42,067 nucleotides of DNA from Porphyromonadaceae bacterium UBA2751 (GTDB lineage Bacteria; Bacteroidota; Bacteroidia; Bacteroidales; Muribaculaceae), in the NCBI GenBank assembly GCA_002353285.1, contig DEJJ01000010.1, positions 1 through 42,067 on the forward strand, in the 5' to 3' direction. The stretch's first letter is position 1, and the number at the start of each line of letters is the position of its first letter. The notes under the pieces were generated by a model, which worked only from the letters and a program-made list of their open reading frames with translations, searched no databases and had not been told where the DNA came from. Made by a program: the position numbers and the translations under genes. Shown here one piece after another: positions 41,156 through 42,067 of this stretch.

Positions 41156-41872
41156 TTATGGATAATCATTATATTTCAATGTGTTTAACTTGTATTTTCC
41201 ATCTTCCTGAAGTATAACTCTTGACACAAAAATATCTCCATATTTATATGTGTGATGTTGCATTATTTCCTTTTTGGAATTATATTCCTGATTTAACATA
41301 GACAAATCCCAATTGCATATTAAATTCTGCTGATTAGAGTAGAAATTTGTGTCGCATGAAGATGATGGTATGACTAACACATAATACTCATCTATATTGG
41401 TTATATAATAATTGTTTATGTCATTATTTTTCCATGAGACTTCTTTTATTGTCCATTCTATTGTATTCATGTTGTCCATTATATATAGAGTGTCACCAAT
41501 TTGGCAATCATGTAAAGCTAACAGATTTACATAGCATCTCAATTTATAATACTCTTCAGAAAGATATTTATAAGTGTAAGCCACTGTATCGACATTGGCT
41601 TGTTGAACCTCTTTAATATTAGTGGAAATCTGTCTCCAGTCGAAGTCATTTCTGCAAGAGAAAGTATTATTCATATCGCCCCTCGTGAAAACAACACTGG
41701 AATCATTTTTCATAGTCTCTAAAACATATTTACAATATAGGCTATCGTTCTGGGGTGATTTGATTTCTATATATTGAGTTCTAGTTTCCTTTCTTTCATC
41801 AAGGGCATAACTATTGCTGACAAGAAAAATGAATAAAACAAAAAAGCTAAAAAATTTTCTATATAATTTCAT
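41156..41872 (-). CDS. AT-rich exported protein of unknown function
   Basis: About 238 residues with a signal peptide (KFFSFFVLFIFLVSNSYA), probably periplasmic. No domain recognised. It is much AT-richer than the core genes, like recently acquired DNA. It lies upstream of the RHS remnant on the same strand (145-nt gap). Such small orphan genes beside RHS fragments are often parts of degraded polymorphic-toxin loci, but nothing here shows immunity function. ATG 41872 (MKLYRK) is preferred over the ATG at 41881. Confidence 0.7.
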   Translation of the reverse strand: MKLYRKFFSFFVLFIFLVSNSYALDERKETRTQYIEIKSPQNDSLYCKYVLETMKNDSSVVFTRGDMNNTFSCRNDFDWRQISTNIKEVQQANVDTVAYTYKYLSEEYYKLRCYVNLLALHDCQIGDTLYIMDNMNTIEWTIKEVSWKNNDINNYYITNIDEYYVLVIPSSSCDTNFYSNQQNLICNWDLSMLNQEYNSKKEIMQHHTYKYGDIFVSRVILQEDGKYKLNTLKYNDYP

Positions 41873-41939
41873 AACATACAATATTATTTATTAAAAGTCT
41901 AATAATTGTTTGGGGTCAGGGTAAAACTTGTGTTTTTTT

Positions 41940-41968
41940 GTCCTCAAGGGGACGATTCTTTTGAGGAC
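41940..41968 (-). other. Leader hairpin of the exported orphan gene
   Basis: A perfect 8-bp stem (GTCCTCAA/TTGAGGAC) with a 13-nt loop inside the predicted leader. On the minus strand it is followed by A residues, so it is not a terminator in that direction. Confidence 0.5.
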
Positions 41969-42031
41969 ATATTTGGTGGATGTGTGAGTTATGAATGCTC
42001 ATAAATGATGTGGAGAACAGTTTGTCAATTG

Positions 42032-42061
42032 CAAAGTTAGCATAAATGTTTTGATTTTCAA
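42032..42061 (-). promoter_or_regulatory. Promoter of the exported orphan gene
   Basis: On the minus strand: -33 TTG (42059-42061), a 19-bp spacer and -7 TAACTTTG (42032-42039). It implies a leader of about 150 nt before the ATG at 41872. Confidence 0.75.
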
Positions 42062-42067
42062 AGGTTG

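Overview
The window looks like a chromosomal segment of a Bacteroidales bacterium (Prevotellaceae, Muribaculaceae or a relative; the sequence alone does not settle the genus). The reasons are the repeated Bacteroidetes promoter signature (-33 TTG, 19-20 bp, -7 TAnnTTTG) in front of many genes, the near absence of Shine-Dalgarno sites, the gene order DUF177-rpmF-fabH-era-der, and lineage-typical proteins: SemiSWEET, periplasmic tricorn-like protease, bacterial GH3 protein, C69 dipeptidase, and a Cthe_2159-type beta-helix protein with a dockerin.

Layout: 1-64, the 3' end of a 5S rRNA and its terminator. 89-1444, a secreted protein of unknown function. 1518-3748 (minus), the queuosine precursor operon queF-queC-queD-queE, preceded by tRNA-Gln. 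3953-4951, about 1 kb without a convincing gene, filled with short tandem word repeats. 4952-7520, an AT-rich type II restriction-modification pair (C5 methyltransferase and HpaII-like endonuclease), flanked by two copies of the promoter/leader that also serves tyrS. 7761-12684, tyrS, a tricorn protease and a SemiSWEET transporter. 12877-17495, tRNA-Pro and a ribosome/lipid/GTPase cluster (DUF177, rpmF, fabH, era, der). 17608-21012, a tail-anchored zinc-ribbon protein, a PfkB-fold protein that has lost its catalytic motif, a TPR protein and ribH. 21206-24460, a large dockerin-bearing beta-helix protein. 24638-27012 (minus), an MBOAT acyltransferase and its SGNH-like partner. 27220-30635, GH3, rnhB and cinA. 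30794-36608, two tandem paralogous exported TPR proteins, a small membrane protein and a two-domain nucleoside kinase. 36657-40044, a lipoprotein and a SPOR-like protein divergent from a C69 dipeptidase. 40158-42067, a four-helix-bundle protein preceded by a 9-bp tandem array, an RHS remnant and an AT-rich exported orphan.

Most genes are housekeeping. The unusual material is the non-coding DNA: at least eight spacers consist of short imperfect tandem words, often with a period of exactly 9 bp, each locus with its own word (CTTAAGGCC, CTAGAANNN, CAAGTGACT, CAACTGGNA and others). The most regular array lies directly upstream of the four-helix-bundle gene. Other points of interest are the duplicated promoter around the restriction-modification cassette, the PfkB-fold pseudoenzyme, the composite dockerin/beta-helix protein, the tandem TPR paralogues, and a long imperfect inverted repeat between rpmF and fabH.
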